A stretch of 64,000 bases of DNA from Prevotella sp. OH937_COT-195 (GCF_003932845.1 NZ_RQZH01000012.1:1-64000), one strand, 5' to 3'; counted from the stretch's first letter, positions 36,788-46,581 are shown. Notes: a model not told the origin generated them from the sequence alone. Program-made: numbers and translations.

Positions 36788-37912
36788 ATGCTGAATACGA
36801 TAATAATATCAATACTTGCAATAGTAGCCATAATTTCGCCATTGTTAAGCATTTACATGCGGAGACAAAGGTTCGACACTCCCGATGTGGAAAGTGAGGG
36901 GTTGCCGGTGTCGGTAATTATAGCCGTACATGACAACGCAGAGGAATTGGAAAGCAATCTGCCCGCATTCCTCGGACAAGACTACCCTCCGGGATTCGAA
37001 ATTATTGTCGTAGCGGCTAAAAGTGAAGACGGAACCGAAGACGTACTCAAAAGGTTTAAAGGAAATGAAAAACTTTATACAACATTCATTCCTGACTCTT
37101 CGAGATACATAAGTAGGAGAAAACTTGCACTCACACTCGGAGTAAAAGCCGCACACCACTCTCTGCTTCTGTTCACGGATATTACATGTCGTCCTGCCTC
37201 CGACAAATGGATAGAGTCGATGGCAGGTTGCATGAAAACGGGTAAAAATATCGTAATTGGCATGACGGTCTATGATGAAGATACCCCCCTACCCTACCGC
37301 TTCCAACGTCTGTATGACGACATGGCACATGCCAACGAAGCCTCATTCGGAATTGCATACAGTTCTGCAAGCAAAAATATAATGACACTTCGTGACGACT
37401 TTATGAACCGCAGAGGGTTTGAGGGGAACCTGAAATACATGCGTGGAGAATATGATTTCATTATAAACAAGTATGCGGCAAAAGATTGTACGGCCGTAAC
37501 AAATTCGCCGGATGCACTGCTTGTTGAAAAGTGTCCGACAGATAGGGAGTGGCGCAACCACCGACTGTTCTACATGGAAACACGCAGGCACCTGCAAAGG
37601 AAGACGAGACACAGAATGCCACTGTTGATTGATGGTATTTTATTATATTCAAGTTTGTTGCTCCCGATTGCAGCAACAGCATACGGCGCAATGTCAAACG
37701 ACATTACCGTTCTTGTTTCCGCACCGACTGCCATGTTGTTTTCAGTAGTGTTGAGGAGTGTGATTGCCCGCAAAAGGATGGCACAGTTCTTTACCGAAAT
37801 TCCTGCATGGAAAATCGTTCCGCTTGAAGTCGGAAGTCACCGGCAGAAACTTATCCACTGGTTGGCATACAAGCGAGCCGACAAATACGATTTCATTACG
37901 CATAAAATATAA
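36788..37912 (+). CDS. Membrane-anchored family 2-like glycosyltransferase
   Basis: A 374-aa inner-membrane enzyme. One N-terminal helix (about 3-22) precedes a GT-A domain that opens PVSVIIAVHDNAEELESNLP and includes LGQDYPPGFEIIVV and FTDITCRP, where an Asp-containing motif replaces a classic DxD. Two C-terminal helices lie near 285-325. The architecture matches processive or polyprenyl-linked GT2 enzymes in surface polysaccharide synthesis. The sugar and acceptor are unknown. It starts 34 bases after lysC; fbp follows after 42 bases. Confidence 0.8.
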   Translation: MLNTIIISILAIVAIISPLLSIYMRRQRFDTPDVESEGLPVSVIIAVHDNAEELESNLPAFLGQDYPPGFEIIVVAAKSEDGTEDVLKRFKGNEKLYTTFIPDSSRYISRRKLALTLGVKAAHHSLLLFTDITCRPASDKWIESMAGCMKTGKNIVIGMTVYDEDTPLPYRFQRLYDDMAHANEASFGIAYSSASKNIMTLRDDFMNRRGFEGNLKYMRGEYDFIINKYAAKDCTAVTNSPDALLVEKCPTDREWRNHRLFYMETRRHLQRKTRHRMPLLIDGILLYSSLLLPIAATAYGAMSNDITVLVSAPTAMLFSVVLRSVIARKRMAQFFTEIPAWKIVPLEVGSHRQKLIHWLAYKRADKYDFITHKI

Positions 37913-37954
37913 TTTCCAATCTATCTTAATATTAACTACAAAAAATCTAACGCT

Positions 37955-39931
37955 ATGAATCAGTATGACATTGTAAAAGACATGCGCTATCTGGAATTGC
38001 TTTCGCATACATTCCCGACAGTGGCAGATGCAAGTACGGAGATTATAAATCTCCAAGCAATTCTTAATCTTCCCAAAGGAACAGAACACTTCCTTGCAGA
38101 CATACACGGTGAGTACGAGGCTTTCCAGCATGTGTTGAAAAATGCATCGGGCAACATTAGGAGAAAGGTAAACGAACTCTTCGGAAACGAAATCCGCGAA
38201 AACATCAAACGAGACCTGTGTACATTGATTTACTATCCGGAACAAAGATTGGAACTGATAAAGAAAAAGGAAGAAGATCTGAAAGAATGGTATCAGATTA
38301 CCATACACCGGCTTGTAAGAGTGTGCCGTGAGGTTTCGTCTAAATATACTCGCTCGAAAGTGAGAAAATCACTACCACAGTCGTTCTCGTATATCATTCA
38401 AGAACTGCTGCACGAACGTCCGGACGATGTAAACAAGAGTGCATACGTTTCTGCAATCATAGAAACAATTATATCAACCGGCAGAGCAGACGATTTCATA
38501 ATTACAATATCTAACGTGATACAACGCCTTGCAATAGACCAACTGCACATTCTCGGCGACATATATGACCGCGGTCCCGGGGCACACATCATAGCCGACA
38601 CACTGAGCAAATATGGTTCGTGGGATATGCAATGGGGAAACCACGATATATTATGGATGGGCGCAAAGGCAGGAAACGATGCCTGCATCTGCAACGTTCT
38701 GCGTGTCTCGATGAGATATGCCAACCTTGACACACTCGAAGACGGGTATGGAATAAACCTCGTTCCTCTGCTTTCGTTCGCACTCGATACCTACGGCGAC
38801 GACCCATGCACGGAGTTTATGCCAAAGTGTGGCAAAGACGACATGATGGACGATCGTACAAAACTGAGGATTGCACGGATGCACAAAGCCATTGCCGTGA
38901 TACAATTTAAGGTCGAGGCGGAACTTTTCGAAAAATACCCACAATGGAAAATGCAGAACCGCGAACTATTGAAAAATATAGACTACAAACGAGGCGTATG
39001 CACAATAGAAGGCAAGGAGTATAAAATGACAAGTTGTAATTTCCCGACCATAGACCCTAAAAACCCGAACAAACTTACAAAAGAAGAAGACGAATTATTG
39101 AAAAGGCTGCACGACTCGTTTGTACACAGCGAGAAATTGCAACATCACATGTGGACCATGCTCTCGCATGGATGCATGTACTCGGTGTTCAACAATAACT
39201 TGCTGTTTCATGCTTCAATACCGCTTAACCAAGATGGTACGCTGAAAGAGGTTGAAATTTACAAAGGCAGAAAATATAAAGGGAAAGAACTTATGCACCA
39301 CACCGGTATGCTTATTCGTGCCGCATTCCAGAACGACTCTTCTCCAAAAGAAAAAGAATATGCAATAGACTATTTCCTGTATTTGTGGTGCGGACCGGAC
39401 TCTACGTTGTTCGACAAGGCAAAGATGGCAACATTCGAACGTTATTTCCTTACCGACAAAGAAACACACAAAGAAGAGAAAGGTGTGTTCTTCCACATGC
39501 GTGACAATGAAGAAGTTATGGATAGAATCATGGACGACTTCGGACTGACCGGTTCCAACCGCCACATTATCAACGGCCATGTGCCGGTGCATGTCACAAA
39601 AGGTGAGAATCCAATAAAAGCGAATGGAAAACTTATGGTGATAGACGGTGGATTCTCGCGAGCATATCATAAGGAAACAGGAATCGCAGGATACACATTG
39701 GTATATCACAGTCGCGGATTTGAACTCGTGCAGCATGAACCATTCACAAGTGCCGAGGATGTGGTAAAAACCGGTGCAGACATCAAAAGAACCACACAAA
39801 TCGTGGAAATGTCGTCACGACGCATGAAAGTGGCTGACACGGATAAAGGCGTCGAGTTACGCAAACAGATAAGCGACCTCGAAGAACTACTCTACGCATA
39901 TCGTCATGGCTTTATAAAGGAGATGCGATAA
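37955..39931 (+). CDS. fbp: Fructose-1,6-bisphosphatase class III
   Basis: Hydrolyses fructose 1,6-bisphosphate to fructose 6-phosphate in gluconeogenesis. The class III enzyme, found in Firmicutes and Bacteroidota, uses a metallophosphoesterase fold: ADIHGEYEAF near residue 47, GDIYDRGPG near 205 and GNHD near 227 hold the two metals, and GHVPV and DGGFSRAYHKETG complete the site. At 658 aa it is full length. Together with pfkA at 62300-63277 the window covers both directions of this glycolytic step. A hairpin follows the stop. Confidence 0.95.
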   Translation: MNQYDIVKDMRYLELLSHTFPTVADASTEIINLQAILNLPKGTEHFLADIHGEYEAFQHVLKNASGNIRRKVNELFGNEIRENIKRDLCTLIYYPEQRLELIKKKEEDLKEWYQITIHRLVRVCREVSSKYTRSKVRKSLPQSFSYIIQELLHERPDDVNKSAYVSAIIETIISTGRADDFIITISNVIQRLAIDQLHILGDIYDRGPGAHIIADTLSKYGSWDMQWGNHDILWMGAKAGNDACICNVLRVSMRYANLDTLEDGYGINLVPLLSFALDTYGDDPCTEFMPKCGKDDMMDDRTKLRIARMHKAIAVIQFKVEAELFEKYPQWKMQNRELLKNIDYKRGVCTIEGKEYKMTSCNFPTIDPKNPNKLTKEEDELLKRLHDSFVHSEKLQHHMWTMLSHGCMYSVFNNNLLFHASIPLNQDGTLKEVEIYKGRKYKGKELMHHTGMLIRAAFQNDSSPKEKEYAIDYFLYLWCGPDSTLFDKAKMATFERYFLTDKETHKEEKGVFFHMRDNEEVMDRIMDDFGLTGSNRHIINGHVPVHVTKGENPIKANGKLMVIDGGFSRAYHKETGIAGYTLVYHSRGFELVQHEPFTSAEDVVKTGADIKRTTQIVEMSSRRMKVADTDKGVELRKQISDLEELLYAYRHGFIKEMR

Positions 39932-39969
39932 ACATATTTATCCGATATTGCTTTAAACTAAACAGTGAA

Positions 39970-40020
39970 TTACGTCTCGTTTCATGGTCTTCCGTATTAA
40001 AGATTGTGAACGGGACGTAA
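39970..40020 (+). terminator. Possible terminator hairpin after fbp
   Basis: TTACGTCTCGTT (39970-39981) pairs with AACGGGACGTAA (40009-40020) with one T:G wobble and a 27-base loop. No T-run follows, so it may be a weak terminator or a 3'-end stabiliser. Confidence 0.4.
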
Positions 40021-40133
40021 ACTGATTAACAAACAATTTGAAGTCACATTAATATTACATGTCTTTGTTTTCCGAGATAAAAAGAATTATAAAGCTAACT
40101 TTACAATACTCATTAACTCGAAATATTACATAC

Positions 40134-40141
40134 TACATTTG
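40134..40141 (+). promoter_or_regulatory. Promoter -7 element for the TonB-dependent receptor gene
   Basis: TACATTTG matches TAnnTTTG and leaves a leader of about 20-25 bases before ATG 40169. There is no Fur- or riboswitch-like structure that I can recognise upstream. Confidence 0.6.
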
Positions 40142-40168
40142 CAATAATATTTGTAATACATCGTTATA

Positions 40169-42532
40169 ATGAAGATGAAAAGAATAATATCAAGTCTCTT
40201 GTTTATCTTTGTTGTAGCAACAACATTTGCTCAGTCATTCACGTTGCAAGGGCGTGTAACCGATCAAGAAAACAATCCGGTGGAACTCGCGTCAGTAGTC
40301 AGTCAGGGAAAACTGACAATGACAAACCTCAACGGAGAATTCAGCATGGAATTACAATCGGCAGACTCTGTAAGTGTAAAGTTTTCTATGATAGGATACA
40401 AAACAAAGACAAGAGTGTTACGTCGTCCGAAAGGGAAACTTACATTACAAGTACAACTGCTTGATGCCGGACTGCTTGATGAGGTCGTGATAACAGAGCG
40501 GAGACGACAGACAGGTACAACTCAGGAAATAGACACGAAACAACTCGGTACCACACCATCCGCTTCAGGAAACAAAGTGGAAGAACTGATACAACAACAA
40601 GCCGGAGTAAGTACGCATAGCGAGTTGTCATCACAATATAACGTAAGAGGTGGAACGTTCGATGAAAATTCTGTATATATAAACGATGTTGAAGTGTACC
40701 GCCCTTTCCTTGTACGTAGCGGACAACAAGAGGGACTGTCGGTAATAAACGGAGACATGGTGGAGAAAGTAGGCTTCTCCACCGGAGGGTTCGAGGCAAA
40801 ATACGGCGATAAGATGTCATCTGCTCTTGACATAACTTATAAACAACCTAAGAAATTTGAAGCCAATGTAACGGCAAGCATGCTCGGAGCAAGTGCATAC
40901 GTCGGATTCGGAACAAAGAAAATATCATGGACAAACGGTTTCAGATACAAGACTAACAAATATCTGCTCGGTTCGCTTGAAACGAAAGGAGAATATAACC
41001 CTTCATTCATTGATTATCAGACATACTTAAGTTACCGGCCAAACAAGAGATGGACTATTGACTTTATAGGAAACATTTCGGACAACCATTATAATTTCGA
41101 ACCGGAAGATAGGGAGACTAATTTCGGTACCATGGAGAACGTAAAGTCGTTCAAGGTATATTTCGACGGACAGGAGAAAGACTTGTTCCGTACATTTTTC
41201 GGTTCACTGAACATTACACGGAATTTCGGAGAAAACACAAAGGTATCGCTCATAGGATCGGCATTCAAGACACGCGAACAGGAAACTTATGACATTCAGG
41301 GACAATATTGGCTCACACAGACAGAGACAAGCGAAAACCTCGGTGTGGGTACATATATGGAACATGCGCGTAATTACCTTAATGCCACCGTTGCAAGCAT
41401 GAGACTTATGCTTAGCCATAAAACAAGAAAACACGATATTCGAGCAGGTATAACATTTAAGTTAGAAAATATAGAAGAAAATACACGGGAGTATGAAATG
41501 AGAGACTCAAGCGGATACAGTGTGCCACACACTGGAAAAGATCTGTATATGATTTACTCACTAAACTCACATAATAAACTGAAAGCTAAAAGAATAGAAA
41601 CATACATTCAAGACACTTACAAATTCTCTTCTGGCGATAATTTCTTTACACTTAACTACGGAGTGCGTTTCTCGCATTGGAATTTTAACAAGGAAAGCAT
41701 ATTCAGTCCGCGACTATCTCTCGGCATGGTGCCGGCATTCAACGACAATGTAACATTCAGGTTCGCCACCGGACTTTATTATCAGGCACCATTCTTCAAA
41801 GAACTTAGGGATACGATGACCATAAACGGGGTGACACATGCAAAATTAAACGACAAAATAAAGAGCCAACGCTCAATACATTTCATTGCAGGAATGGACT
41901 ACAGATTCAAGATGATGAACCGACCATTCAAATTCTCGGCAGAAGCATATTTCAAGTTGCTTGGAAACCTTGTGCCATATTCGGTAAACAATGTAAAGGT
42001 TGTGTATGATGCAAGTCAGCAGTGCAACGGGAATGCGATGGGGCTCGATTTGAAATTGTTCGGGGAGTTTGTAGAGGGAAGTGACTCGTGGATAACGCTC
42101 TCCGTAATGAATACAAGAATGAAACTCAACGGACACAACATACCGTTGCCCACCGACCAGAGGTTTGCACTCAATCTGTTCTTCACTGACTATTTTCCGG
42201 GGACGGACAAATGGAAAATGGCATTGAAACTCGCTTATGCCGATGGACTTCCATTTGGAGCACCACACCGCAGACTCGATATTATGCCGTTCAGGGCAGC
42301 AGCATACAAACGTGCAGACATTGGCATGAGTTTCAGGGCTTTCGATAATGAAAAGAGACAAAAGAAAAGTATTTTCAGGAATGTTTGGATTGGCATAGAC
42401 TGCCTGAATCTGCTCGGAATAAACAATGTCAATTCATACTATTGGATTACAGATGTGACCAATCAGCAATATGCAGTACCAAACTATCTGACAGGCAGAC
42501 AGATTAACGGAAGAATTCTTCTTGAATTCTAA
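40169..42532 (+). CDS. TonB-dependent outer-membrane receptor with carboxypeptidase-regulatory-like domain
   Basis: A 787-aa outer-membrane transporter. A signal peptide (1-21, ending TFA) precedes a beta-sandwich CarboxypepD_reg-like domain (LQGRVTDQENNPVELASV, about 25-105). The plug follows, with LDEVVITERRR, QQQAGVSTHSELSSQYNVRGGTFDENSVYINDVEVYRP-type sequence, and then the 22-strand barrel, which ends in RILLEF with the terminal aromatic residue. No SusD partner lies beside it, so it is not a typical polysaccharide utilisation pair; siderophore, vitamin or peptide uptake is possible. The substrate cannot be told from sequence. Confidence 0.9.
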   Translation: MKMKRIISSLLFIFVVATTFAQSFTLQGRVTDQENNPVELASVVSQGKLTMTNLNGEFSMELQSADSVSVKFSMIGYKTKTRVLRRPKGKLTLQVQLLDAGLLDEVVITERRRQTGTTQEIDTKQLGTTPSASGNKVEELIQQQAGVSTHSELSSQYNVRGGTFDENSVYINDVEVYRPFLVRSGQQEGLSVINGDMVEKVGFSTGGFEAKYGDKMSSALDITYKQPKKFEANVTASMLGASAYVGFGTKKISWTNGFRYKTNKYLLGSLETKGEYNPSFIDYQTYLSYRPNKRWTIDFIGNISDNHYNFEPEDRETNFGTMENVKSFKVYFDGQEKDLFRTFFGSLNITRNFGENTKVSLIGSAFKTREQETYDIQGQYWLTQTETSENLGVGTYMEHARNYLNATVASMRLMLSHKTRKHDIRAGITFKLENIEENTREYEMRDSSGYSVPHTGKDLYMIYSLNSHNKLKAKRIETYIQDTYKFSSGDNFFTLNYGVRFSHWNFNKESIFSPRLSLGMVPAFNDNVTFRFATGLYYQAPFFKELRDTMTINGVTHAKLNDKIKSQRSIHFIAGMDYRFKMMNRPFKFSAEAYFKLLGNLVPYSVNNVKVVYDASQQCNGNAMGLDLKLFGEFVEGSDSWITLSVMNTRMKLNGHNIPLPTDQRFALNLFFTDYFPGTDKWKMALKLAYADGLPFGAPHRRLDIMPFRAAAYKRADIGMSFRAFDNEKRQKKSIFRNVWIGIDCLNLLGINNVNSYYWITDVTNQQYAVPNYLTGRQINGRILLEF

Positions 42533-42591
42533 CGAATTATATTTATAATTTATTTAATTGATAAAATTGTATCATTTAAAAATAAATTTCG

Positions 42592-42599
42592 TACCTTTG
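42592..42599 (+). promoter_or_regulatory. Promoter -7 element for the methylmalonyl-CoA operon
   Basis: TACCTTTG, exact match, preceded about 22 bases upstream by ATTGT as a possible -33 element. The leader before ATG 42636 is about 30 bases. Confidence 0.6.
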
Positions 42600-42635
42600 C
42601 AGACATCATATAACCATTTATATATATAAAATATT

Positions 42636-43040
42636 ATGAAGATATCTCACATTGAACATTTGGGCATTGCCGTCCAAAGCATTGAGGAAGCACTACCCTA
42701 TTTCGAACAGGTACTCGGATTGAAGTGTTATGCGGTAGAAGTGGTTGAAGACCAAAAAGTTAAGACTGCATTCTTGAAATGCGGTGAAACGAAATTGGAA
42801 CTTCTTGAACCAACATCACCGGAGAGTACTATACAGAAATGGCTCGACAAAGGAAACAAAGGAGTACACCACGTTGCTTTTTGCATAGAAGACGGAGTGT
42901 CAAATGCCCTTGCAGAATGTGACGAGAAAGGCATACGTCTCATTGACAAAGCTCCACGCAAAGGTGCAGAAAAACTTAACATTGCATTCCTTCACCCGAA
43001 ATCAACATGTGGTATCCTAACAGAACTTTGCGAACACTAA
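42636..43040 (+). CDS. mce: Methylmalonyl-CoA epimerase
   Basis: Interconverts (R)- and (S)-methylmalonyl-CoA between mutase and decarboxylase in the succinate-propionate route. A 134-aa vicinal-oxygen-chelate protein with two beta-alpha-beta-beta-beta modules. The likely metal ligands are His in HIEHLGIAV, the VHHVAF histidine and the glutamate of ILTELCEH. Length and motifs match the family well. It opens the operon mce-mmdA-epsilon-biotin carrier, which fixes its role in methylmalonyl-CoA metabolism. Confidence 0.94.
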   Translation: MKISHIEHLGIAVQSIEEALPYFEQVLGLKCYAVEVVEDQKVKTAFLKCGETKLELLEPTSPESTIQKWLDKGNKGVHHVAFCIEDGVSNALAECDEKGIRLIDKAPRKGAEKLNIAFLHPKSTCGILTELCEH

Positions 43041-43066
43041 GTGTCATAACAAATATAAAATAAAAG

Positions 43067-44620
43067 ATGAGCAAACAATTAGAAAAAATCAAAGAGCTTA
43101 TCGCCAAGCGCGAGCAGGCTCGTCTTGGAGGTGGCGAAAAAGCCATTGAAAAACAGCATGCACGCGGTAAATATACAGCACGCGAGCGCATAGATATGCT
43201 TCTTGATGAAGGCAGTTTCGAAGAAGTGGATATGTTCAAACTCCACCGTTGTACAAACTTTGGTATGGAGAAGAAACAATTCCTCGGCGATGGTGTCGTT
43301 GCCGGTTCCGGAACAATTGACGGACGACTTGTTTACGTTTTCGCTCAAGACTTTACCGTAAATGGCGGTTCTCTATCGGAGACAATGGCTGAAAAGATAT
43401 GCAAGGTAATGGACATGGGTATGAAGATGGGGGCTCCTGTAATCGGCATCAATGACTCTGGTGGCGCACGCATTCAGGAAGGTATAAATGCACTTGGTGG
43501 ATATGCGGAAATATTCGAACGCAATATCCTTGCAAGCGGAGTAATACCACAAATATCAGGTATCTTCGGACCGTGTGCAGGCGGTGCGGTTTATTCTCCC
43601 GCACTTACCGATTTCACACTTATGATGGAAAATACCTCTTACATGTTCCTTACCGGTCCGAAAGTGGTAAAGACCGTTACCGGCGAAGACATTGATCAAG
43701 AACACCTCGGCGGTGCTTCTGTTCACGCCTCAAAGAGCGGTGTCACACATTTCACTGCAAAGACCGAGGAAGAGGCTGTTGAGATGATAAAGACTCTCAT
43801 CAGTTATATTCCACAGAACAACATGGAGGAAGCGCCTCGCAAGAAATGTACAGACCCGATAGATCGTAAAGCCGACATATTAAATGAGATTCTTCCCGAT
43901 GACCCGAATAAGGCATACGATATGTATAAAGTCATCACAGCCATTACTGACGATGGAGAGTTCTTCGAGGTACAGCCTAAGTTTGCCAAGAATATAATTG
44001 TCGGTTTCGCACGTTTCAATGGTCAAAGTGTAGGTATTGTAGCAAATCAGCCTTCAGCATACGCCGGTGTACTCGATGTAAACGCAAGTCGCAAGGGTGC
44101 ACGTTTTGTTCGTTTCTGTGATGCGTTCAACATTCCTATCGTATCATTGGTTGACGTTCCCGGTTTCCTTCCCGGTACGGGACAAGAGTACAATGCCGTT
44201 ATTCTCCACGGAGCTCAACTCCTCTACGCTTATGGCGAGGCTACCGTTCCAAAGGTTACAGTCACTCTTCGTAAGAGTTATGGCGGTTCGCACATTGTTA
44301 TGGGATGTAAGCAGTTACGCACAGACATCAACTACGCATGGCCGAATGCGGAAATTGCAGTCATGGGTGCTTCTGGTGCTGTTGCCGTACTTTATGCCAA
44401 AGGTGCCAAGGAAGCCGAGAATCCGGCAGAATATCTGGCAGAGAAAGAGCAGGAATACAGCGACTTGTTTGCAAATCCGTATCAGGCTGCCAAATACGGA
44501 TATATCGATGATGTCATCGAACCGCGCAACACTCGTTTCCGCATCTGCCGGGCATTGGCACAACTTGCTACAAAACGCGACTCGTTGCCGGCAAAGAAAC
44601 ATGGCAATATTCCAATGTAA
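43067..44620 (+). CDS. mmdA: Methylmalonyl-CoA decarboxylase alpha / acyl-CoA carboxylase carboxyltransferase subunit
   Basis: A 517-aa carboxyltransferase with two crotonase-fold halves. The first carries NDSGGARIQEGINALGGYAEIF and GPCAGGAVYSPALTDF; the second carries VDVPGFLPGTGQEYNAVILHGAQLLYAY, the acyl-CoA and biotin sites. The enzyme moves the carboxyl group between methylmalonyl-CoA and biotin on the carrier protein at 44817-45248. The downstream small subunit favours the decarboxylase over propionyl-CoA carboxylase, but sequence alone does not settle direction. It is cotranscribed with mce (26-base gap). Confidence 0.93.
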   Translation: MSKQLEKIKELIAKREQARLGGGEKAIEKQHARGKYTARERIDMLLDEGSFEEVDMFKLHRCTNFGMEKKQFLGDGVVAGSGTIDGRLVYVFAQDFTVNGGSLSETMAEKICKVMDMGMKMGAPVIGINDSGGARIQEGINALGGYAEIFERNILASGVIPQISGIFGPCAGGAVYSPALTDFTLMMENTSYMFLTGPKVVKTVTGEDIDQEHLGGASVHASKSGVTHFTAKTEEEAVEMIKTLISYIPQNNMEEAPRKKCTDPIDRKADILNEILPDDPNKAYDMYKVITAITDDGEFFEVQPKFAKNIIVGFARFNGQSVGIVANQPSAYAGVLDVNASRKGARFVRFCDAFNIPIVSLVDVPGFLPGTGQEYNAVILHGAQLLYAYGEATVPKVTVTLRKSYGGSHIVMGCKQLRTDINYAWPNAEIAVMGASGAVAVLYAKGAKEAENPAEYLAEKEQEYSDLFANPYQAAKYGYIDDVIEPRNTRFRICRALAQLATKRDSLPAKKHGNIPM

Positions 44621-44643
44621 GGAAACATTTAACATTAATACAA

Positions 44644-44796
44644 ATGAAACAAAACGAAGTATTTGCTGCCATTGCTCTTGCGATGCATGAATTTCAAGGC
44701 AATAATGTGCATGACAAGGAGACTGGTATCATTACCATAAAGGAACATCACTCCGATTGGTCTTCAAGAATACTCACGATGACAGCCCGTCCTTAA
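44644..44796 (+). CDS. Small methylmalonyl-CoA decarboxylase subunit (epsilon-like, OadG C-terminal type)
   Basis: A 50-aa gene, below many length cut-offs. It starts MKQNEVFAAIALAMHEFQGN and ends ITIKEHHSDWSSRILTMTAR plus Pro. The AAIALAxHEF helix and the final WSSRI segment match the C-terminal part of OadG/MmdD-type delta subunits. Unlike those it has no transmembrane helix, which parallels the epsilon chain (MmdE) of Veillonella, itself similar to the end of the delta chain. It sits 23 bases after mmdA and 20 before the biotin carrier, as expected for a complex-stabilising subunit. Confidence 0.7.
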   Translation: MKQNEVFAAIALAMHEFQGNNVHDKETGIITIKEHHSDWSSRILTMTARP

Positions 44797-44816
44797 CTTA
44801 AAACGTCTAATAAAGT

Positions 44817-45248
44817 ATGAAAGAATACAAGTATAAAATCAACGGCACAGATTATGAAGTGCAAATCGGTGACGTGGAAGAGAACATTGCCACAGTAACC
44901 GTTAACGGAGAAGAATATAAGGTAGAGATGGAGAAAGAGGCAGAACCTGAAAAGAAGAAGGTTGTGGTAAACCCTGCCGCCGCAAAACAATCCAACTCTA
45001 CGGAAAGTACCACAGCAAAGGGAAATGTAAATACCGCAAATGCCATAAAGGCTCCACTCCCCGGTGTAGTGACTGATATAAAGGTTGCAGTGGGCGATGA
45101 AGTCAAAGAAGGAGATACGGTAGTTATACTCGAAGCGATGAAAATGGCAAACAACCTTGATTCGGAGAAAAGCGGCAAGGTTACAGCAATTCTCGTTAAA
45201 GTGGGAGACAGCGTAATGGAGGACACTCCGCTTGTTGTAATCGAATAA
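44817..45248 (+). CDS. mmdC: Biotin carboxyl carrier protein of the methylmalonyl-CoA complex
   Basis: A 143-aa carrier. The first 45 residues form a small beta domain (YKINGTDYEVQIGDVEEN), followed by a charged, Ala/Ser/Thr-rich flexible linker (about 45-75) and the biotinyl domain. Biotin would attach to Lys109 in EAMKMAN. The protein shuttles the carboxyl group between mmdA and its partner. No oadB/mmdB beta subunit (the sodium pump) follows; the next gene is panD on the other strand. A strong hairpin closes the operon. Confidence 0.9.
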   Translation: MKEYKYKINGTDYEVQIGDVEENIATVTVNGEEYKVEMEKEAEPEKKKVVVNPAAAKQSNSTESTTAKGNVNTANAIKAPLPGVVTDIKVAVGDEVKEGDTVVILEAMKMANNLDSEKSGKVTAILVKVGDSVMEDTPLVVIE

Positions 45249-45267
45249 GCACGACCTTGTTATTACA

Positions 45268-45310
45268 AATGAATAAAGGCATAGATATTAAATCCATGCC
45301 TTTATTCATT
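45268..45310. terminator. Bidirectional terminator between the methylmalonyl-CoA operon and panD
   Basis: AATGAATAAAGGCAT (45268-45282) and its exact complement (45296-45310) form a 15-bp perfect stem with a 13-base loop. The A/T-rich stem base supplies T-rich ends on both strands. It lies between two convergent operons. Confidence 0.75.
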
Positions 45311-45360
45311 CTATAAATTAAGTGTTAATTACAAATTGCCTTTGAGTTATATATTTTCAA

Positions 45361-45705
45361 CTAAAGCAAATTACCTTCTTTGGGAAATACCACTGTGGGG
45401 GTGTATGTTTTGGCTTCCTCAAAATCCATCATACAATATGCAATAATAATAACTGTATCCCCCACAACACATTTTCTTGCTGCAGCACCATTGAGACATA
45501 TACAGCCGGAACCACGTTTACCTTTTATTATGTATGTCTCCAACCGTTCGCCGTTGTTGTTGTTCACAATCTGAACTTTCTCTCCGGAAATAAGACCTGC
45601 CGCATCCATCAAATTCTCGTCAATGGTAATGCTACCCATATAATTGAGATTGGCCTCCGTGATTTTAACGCAATGCAACTTGCTCTTTAAAACCTCTATC
45701 AACAT
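45361..45705 (-). CDS. panD: Aspartate 1-decarboxylase proenzyme
   Basis: Makes beta-alanine from aspartate for pantothenate and CoA. The 114-aa proenzyme self-cleaves between Gly24 and Ser25 (YMGSI), creating the catalytic pyruvoyl group from Ser25. Lys9 and the NGAAAR segment of the active site are conserved. It lies 18 bases after panC on the minus strand, so the two genes that make and use beta-alanine are cotranscribed. Confidence 0.96.
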   Translation of the reverse strand: MLIEVLKSKLHCVKITEANLNYMGSITIDENLMDAAGLISGEKVQIVNNNNGERLETYIIKGKRGSGCICLNGAAARKCVVGDTVIIIAYCMMDFEEAKTYTPTVVFPKEGNLL

Positions 45706-45723
45706 AATGAATATCTATATTGA

Positions 45724-46581
45724 TTAAAAATTATCTTTATATTTGATATGGTCTATCAAACGTATCGGTGTTTTTCCACAATATACGGTAATACAACCCA
45801 CGATATGTTGACAGTCTTCCCAAGTTTTAACATCCTGCAATGTTTCTCCGTCAACGATTGAGAAATACTCGACACGCAATCTCTCATTGGAGTTTATGTC
45901 ACAGACAACTTTCTCTTTCGTTTCCTCAATAGTATGATTTTTTGCATATTCAAGACTCGATTTCAACGTCTCATAAATCATGGGAGCCATCGCACGTTCA
46001 TCCGAAGTAAGCAGCGTGTTACGCGAACTCTTTGCCAATCCGTCCTCTTCCCTGACTATAGGACACTCTACAATTTTCACACCAAGCCCTAAAGACTTCA
46101 CCATTTCTTTAATTACCGCTATCTGCTGCCAATCCTTCTCTCCAAAATAAGCCTTGTCAGGGCGTACTATATAAAACAAACGGCTTACCACCTGACACAC
46201 CCCGTTGAAATGCCCCGGACGGTGTGCACCTTCCATTACAGTAGAAATCGGTGGGTATTCAAAATGGCGGTTGTCCGGTTCCGGATACATATCGCCTACC
46301 GTGGGAGCAAAAACATAGTCTGCCCCGACTTCATCAAGGAGACGGCAATCTGTATCAAGTGTACGTGGATAGTTTTTCAAATCTGTGGGATTGTCAAACT
46401 GTGTAGGGTTCAAAAAAACACTGACAACCGTAATATCATTTTCTTGCAAACTGCGTTCTACGAGAGAGATATGCCCTTTATGCAATGCTCCCATGGTAGG
46501 AACAAGTCCTACTACCTTTCCTTCTTTGCGAACCTTGAACAATTCGTTCTGTAATTCGACAATTCTCTGAAATACTTTCAT
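45724..46581 (-). CDS. panC: Pantothenate synthetase
   Basis: Condenses pantoate and beta-alanine, with ATP, to pantothenate. The HIGH-like ATP site lies in VPTMGALHKGH (27-37), and FGEKDWQQIAVI and SSRNTLLT are the other family blocks. Length (285 aa) is standard. It is upstream of panD. On the minus strand, TTACTTTG about 40 bases upstream is a near match to the promoter consensus, but I do not call it with confidence. The plus-strand glycogen synthase-like gene diverges from it across about 175 bases. Confidence 0.96.
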   Translation of the reverse strand: MKVFQRIVELQNELFKVRKEGKVVGLVPTMGALHKGHISLVERSLQENDITVVSVFLNPTQFDNPTDLKNYPRTLDTDCRLLDEVGADYVFAPTVGDMYPEPDNRHFEYPPISTVMEGAHRPGHFNGVCQVVSRLFYIVRPDKAYFGEKDWQQIAVIKEMVKSLGLGVKIVECPIVREEDGLAKSSRNTLLTSDERAMAPMIYETLKSSLEYAKNHTIEETKEKVVCDINSNERLRVEYFSIVDGETLQDVKTWEDCQHIVGCITVYCGKTPIRLIDHIKYKDNF

